A stretch of DNA of 64,000 bases from Fomitopsis serialis (Eukaryota; Basidiomycota; Agaricomycetes; Polyporales; Fomitopsidaceae), in assembly GCF_022376445.1 (NCBI RefSeq), contig NW_025954982.1, forward strand, positions 124,001-188,000. Direction: 5' to 3'. Below the pieces are notes generated by a model, which worked only from the letters and a program-made list of their open reading frames with translations, was not told where the DNA came from and did no database searches. Positions 60,606-64,000 of the stretch are shown in pieces; position 1 is the stretch's first letter, and the number at the start of each line of letters is the position of its first letter. A program made the translations under genes and the position numbers.

Positions 60606-62568
60606 GACTGCATTCTGCGAGCAGCACTGTGGTAGAGCAGATCCAAGGACGGGCTTTGCTGCGTTACAGTTGACGCCCGTTTGCAACGCCGCCGTATTGC
60701 CTGGTCCGAATTGGATGAACGCTTGAACACTTGAACCTTAATAGTGACTAGCCACGACCATTCCTATCGCATACTAGTAATCAGTACTGTTCTTGCCCCT
60801 CTATACAGATCGTTGCACGCTGAGACGGGATGCCTTTGCGTGGAACCGACCACACCGAGGATATTCGAAGTGACGCAGCCTACTTCAAGACACTTGCGGA
60901 TCTGGACGACTGGGCCACTAAACCTCATGCTGGTCTAGACGGTGTATTGCCCTACATAGCGCGCCCACTGGTCGGAACGGATGCTTCATCTCAGAACAGA
61001 GGCAGACTTCTGGTGATACGAACCTATCACTGAACAGTGGAACGATAACTGACATTATACCTATTGCAAAGGTGTGCCATGACTACAAGGTAATGTTAGG
61101 ACAGGATTGTACGGACCACAAATTCACGCGATGTTGACACAGGGTGGCTATACTGAAACACCCTCGGGGCTCGCCTATACATTCAACTTTTGGTCCTACT
61201 GCGATACGTTCATTTAGTGAGTAAGGCCGGGCGGCGCTGGCGACTGCTCGCTTAACGAGGAGAGCAGTTTTTCGCACCATCGGGTGACGGTACCTCCGGC
61301 AGGATGGATTAACGCTGCCCACAGGCAGGGTGTGAAGATGCTCGGGACTCTGTGAGTGTGGGCCCTGCAGAATTGACTGCCACGTTGTCGCTGAAACATC
61401 GCACCAGGATATTTGAACATGACGCTGGGCAGCAGGATTGCTTGCGGGTCCTTGTCGGACACCTGCCGCAGTCGAAGACGGGGCCAGCTGCTCCATCTGC
61501 GGACAGCTCATTTCCCTTGTCGCCACATTACGCGAAGCTCCTCGCTGAGTTGGCACATCAACGAGGATTCGATGGCTACCTCCTCAATGTGGAAGTTCCT
61601 CTGATTGGTCGCATCGAGCAGGCTAGGGCTCTCGCAGCGTGGATCTCCGTACTCGAAAGCGAGCTCAAGCGGAGGATTGGCTCGCACGCTGAGACTATCT
61701 GGTAAGGCATAAGGCAGCACGACAGGCATCCGATAACTGACCGTCTCTACGAAGGTACGATAGCGTTGTCGTCACGGGCGATCTGCGCTGGCAAGACAGG
61801 CTGAACAACTACAACCTGCCATTCTTCCTTCCGTCGTCTGGTTTCTTCACGAACTATACAGTGAGTGACCGATCAAATCGACGTGTCTACCCTAGAACTC
61901 ATATCCGCGCAGTGGCGGCCCAACTATCCGTCCCTCACAGCGCAATACTTCTTCAGCCTAGATCCCGCCTTGATGACCGTCCCCAAAACACTCCAGGACA
62001 TTTACGTCGGCATCGACGTTTGGGGCCGCGGCCAACACGGTGGAGGCGGGTTCGGGTCTTACCGATCCCTTGCGCACATCGACCCAGAGTTCCTAGGACT
62101 CAGCGTCGCCTTCTTTGGGCCCGGCTGGTCCTGGGAGACCGAGCAGGACAAGCCTGGCTTTTCCTGGGAGACGTGGTGGGCGTACGAGCGCAAGCTTTGG
62201 ATCGGGCCCGAGACGGAAGGCGAGGCCGTAGAAGTCCCTCCACACAATCCCCGTGCGGGCGAGCCGGACTGTCAGCACGGCGAGTTCACCCCCGTCTCTG
62301 CGTTCTTCCCTCGACAGGCCCCACCCAACCCCAAGGAGCTGCCGTTCCTAACATACTTCTCGCCGGGCATCGGGTACGCTTGGTTTGTGCAGGGGAAGAA
62401 AGCGTACGGGACCACAGCTGGTTGGACAGATCTGGATAAGACAACGGCACTAGGTGACCTTGTGTGGCCACGGCCCTTGCCGCAATGGGTCGACTCCCAA
62501 GAAGCGCTGCCAGTGCCTGCGACGTCGACCTCGCTCTGCTTGACGGACGCGTGGCTCGGTGGTAGCTC
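60606..62568 (+). repeat. Segmental duplication unit 3 (partial)
   Basis: The third start of the unit (GACTGCATTCTGCGAGCAGC). Homology to units 1 and 2 runs through the GH85 promoter and exons to about 62568 in the last exon, where units 1 and 2 switch to spacer. To the right the GH85 sequence is single copy. Confidence 0.92.
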
Positions 62569-63421
62569 TCTCAACATCACACTGTCTCTATTGGGACAGG
62601 AAGGCGAAGACAACGCTCGCAGGTCCCTCTGGATCCCTGTCCAGACGCTTGCACTCTCGCCCCATGTATCCTACACCGTCACTCTTGTCTACAAGGTTAC
62701 CTCTCATTCCATCCTCGAACTCGACGTCACGCATTCTGTGAAAGTATTGGGAGACTCGCCCACACCTGCCTTCGACGTCAAACAGAGGACACCTCAAAGC
62801 TCAGGCTTGTCGCATGGCTGGCAGTCTCTTTCGGCAGACGTCATCTTGCGGAGCGACCAGTCGACCAACGTCCTATCAGCAGTTGGCCTCGTCGTAGGCT
62901 TCAAAGCTCCCACAGATGCCATCGACACTAACATCCTCCTGGGCCTCATGAGTGTCCATCCTACCTCACCTTCCCCCGCTCCCGGCATCAGCACTCACCA
63001 GCCGAAAATCCTGTGGGCAGACTACGCTCTCCAACCAAAGAATGCATCACGGTTGTCTGGTGTCCTATCCTGGGATATCGCAGCTTCGCTTGGGCCTGTG
63101 ACCAGCACTGCATTGGCTAGAGACCCGGAGGATCCGACACCGCTATGGACGCTTGAGGAGGCTTTCCCTGCATTCGCGTTCTTCAACATCTATGCACAGG
63201 TGTATCCGTCCGATGGGAACATCGGCGGTCCAGAGACCGCCATTTGGATCGGGACAACAGGTCTCGACGGTCGGCGGAACAGGTTCGGAGTCGATCCTGC
63301 CTGCCTTCCTGTGGCGATGTCGAACGCGAAGACATTGAGATTCTATGTACAAGGCGTGACTGACCGCGGGGCCGTCTTAACTTGGGACAACTGCGTTTTC
63401 GTCGATGCTCACTTGAGTTGA
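60830..63421 (+). CDS. Endo-beta-N-acetylglucosaminidase, GH85 family (complete copy)
   Basis: Seven exons (60830-61012, 61072-61089, 61143-61216, 61268-61351, 61408-61701, 61755-61860, 61913-63421) give a 755-residue protein. GH85 enzymes cut the chitobiose core of N-glycans (family knowledge). Evidence: VCHDYKGGYTE, FSHHRVTVPPAGWINAAHR, LIFEHDAGQQDC, the catalytic GFDGYLLNVE with Asn (61586-61588) and Glu (61592-61594), WYDSVVVTGDLRWQDRLN, a FFTNYTW block across the last intron, GIDVWGRGQHGGGGFGSY and SVAFFGPGWSWE. The remaining ~285 residues form the C-terminal beta-rich part. No signal peptide is visible, pointing to the cytosolic ENGase type that processes free or misfolded glycans. All intron phases join to an exact multiple of three. 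Confidence 0.93.
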
Positions 63422-63601
63422 TCTGCTGGGATCCGGATGTGGGGACAGCGATGACGGGCAATAGGGATGACCATATCGTGCGTTGAATAACATACAGGTG
63501 ATGATGTACGAGGGGTACTATGCTGAGAATACAAATGGAACGTATAAAGACAAATTATGCAGCTATACAGATCTACAGGTGACACATTCCCGGATATCTC
63601 A
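63422..63601. other. Short intergenic region between convergent genes
   Basis: This 180-base gap separates the GH85 stop from the stop of the minus-strand gene. It holds the two 3' flanks and no other feature. Confidence 0.6.
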
Positions 63602-64000
63602 TCATGGTGACGGAGCGTCCATATCGTCAGTGGAGGCTTCCTCAACGAACACCTTGGCGTTGTCCATGAGCTCACGGACGACCTCGGTGCGATCCCAGTC
63701 GGATCGATGCCGCCATACACAACCAAGGCATATTGCGCGCAGCTGCTCGAGCTGTTCCACGCTGAGAGACGTCGTGTCGTCCCGCAATGTCCGCTTCAGG
63801 TCACATATAAGGTACTCGTCCAGGATGAAGTCAGGCACCGGACTGGGTGTGCGATGGATCTCCATGGGCACATCGGGCACATCGGGTCGGGTCGTCTCAG
63901 CCTCCTCACTGGGAGCCGGCTGTTCGGGGACGGCAGGCTCTGCATCCATTGATGGCTCTGGCTGCGGCGGATACACTTCGATCTCAGGCGCGGGCGGGGC
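63602..64000 (-). CDS. 3' part of an unidentified gene, cut by the window edge
   Basis: Open minus-strand frame of 133 codons from the right edge to the stop at 63602, with no start required inside the window. The first half is acidic and Pro/Glu-rich (APPAPEIEVYPPQPEPS onward). The second half is a folded-looking segment (LSVEQLEQLRAICLGCVWRHR, then SDWDRTEVVRELMDNAKVF) followed by an acidic end. The LEQLRA...WRHR..WDR pattern reminds me of the C-terminal part of ATAD2/Yta7-type AAA ATPases, but this rests on memory and is weak. The gene body lies outside the window. Confidence 0.6.
   Translation of the reverse strand, partial: APPAPEIEVYPPQPEPSMDAEPAVPEQPAPSEEAETTRPDVPDVPMEIHRTPSPVPDFILDEYLICDLKRTLRDDTTSLSVEQLEQLRAICLGCVWRHRSDWDRTEVVRELMDNAKVFVEEASTDDMDAPSP

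Overview
The window comes from a filamentous basidiomycete, most likely a wood-decay agaricomycete (inference). Genes are broken by many 50-60 base introns. Families typical of these fungi are present: a cysteine-rich small secreted protein, a GMC alcohol oxidase, a DUF6534-type seven-helix membrane protein, eukaryotic RNA-dependent RNA polymerases (RdRPs) and a GH85 endo-beta-N-acetylglucosaminidase. No bacterial operons, CRISPR arrays or convincing tRNA/rRNA genes were seen.

Left part (1-12 kb): a small secreted protein gene (835-1384, +), an alcohol/methanol oxidase gene (2684-5502, -), a 4.5 kb gene-poor stretch holding a ~90 bp-arm inverted repeat, and a DUF6534 membrane protein gene (10040-11993, +) with two consecutive GC-AG introns.

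Centre (13-29.7 kb): an RNA-silencing neighbourhood. Two paralogous RdRP genes point away from each other. The right one (25218-29649, +) has the DLDGD catalytic loop. The left one (13907-17219, -) keeps matching splice sites and an open body, but reads ALDKH at that loop, has lost other conserved motifs, and has in-frame stops in its C-terminal Cys/His domain. Between them are a 2.1 kb imperfect inverted-repeat region (about 17.7-19.86 kb) and the 3'-end-processing gene RNA14 (21002-24688, +). RNA14 and the intact RdRP each carry one copy, in opposite orientation, of the same ~345 bp TIR element inside an intron.

Right part (29.7-64 kb): a tandem segmental duplication. Unit 1 (29735-46815) and unit 2 (46816-60605) each hold a 5' fragment of a GH85 gene followed by a 12-15 kb spacer. 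A third partial copy (from 60606) runs into the only complete GH85 gene (60830-63421). Unit 1 carries a 721 bp TIR element absent from unit 2 (clean empty site) and a 2.5 kb block absent from unit 2. The spacer has no recognisable protein gene. It contains tandem repeats, a four-copy TATA-like motif and an internal promoter-like duplication. The window ends in the 3' part of an unidentified minus-strand gene.

Coordinates for spliced genes are the span from start codon to stop codon. Exon joins were made by eye from splice signals, reading frame and paralogue comparison.
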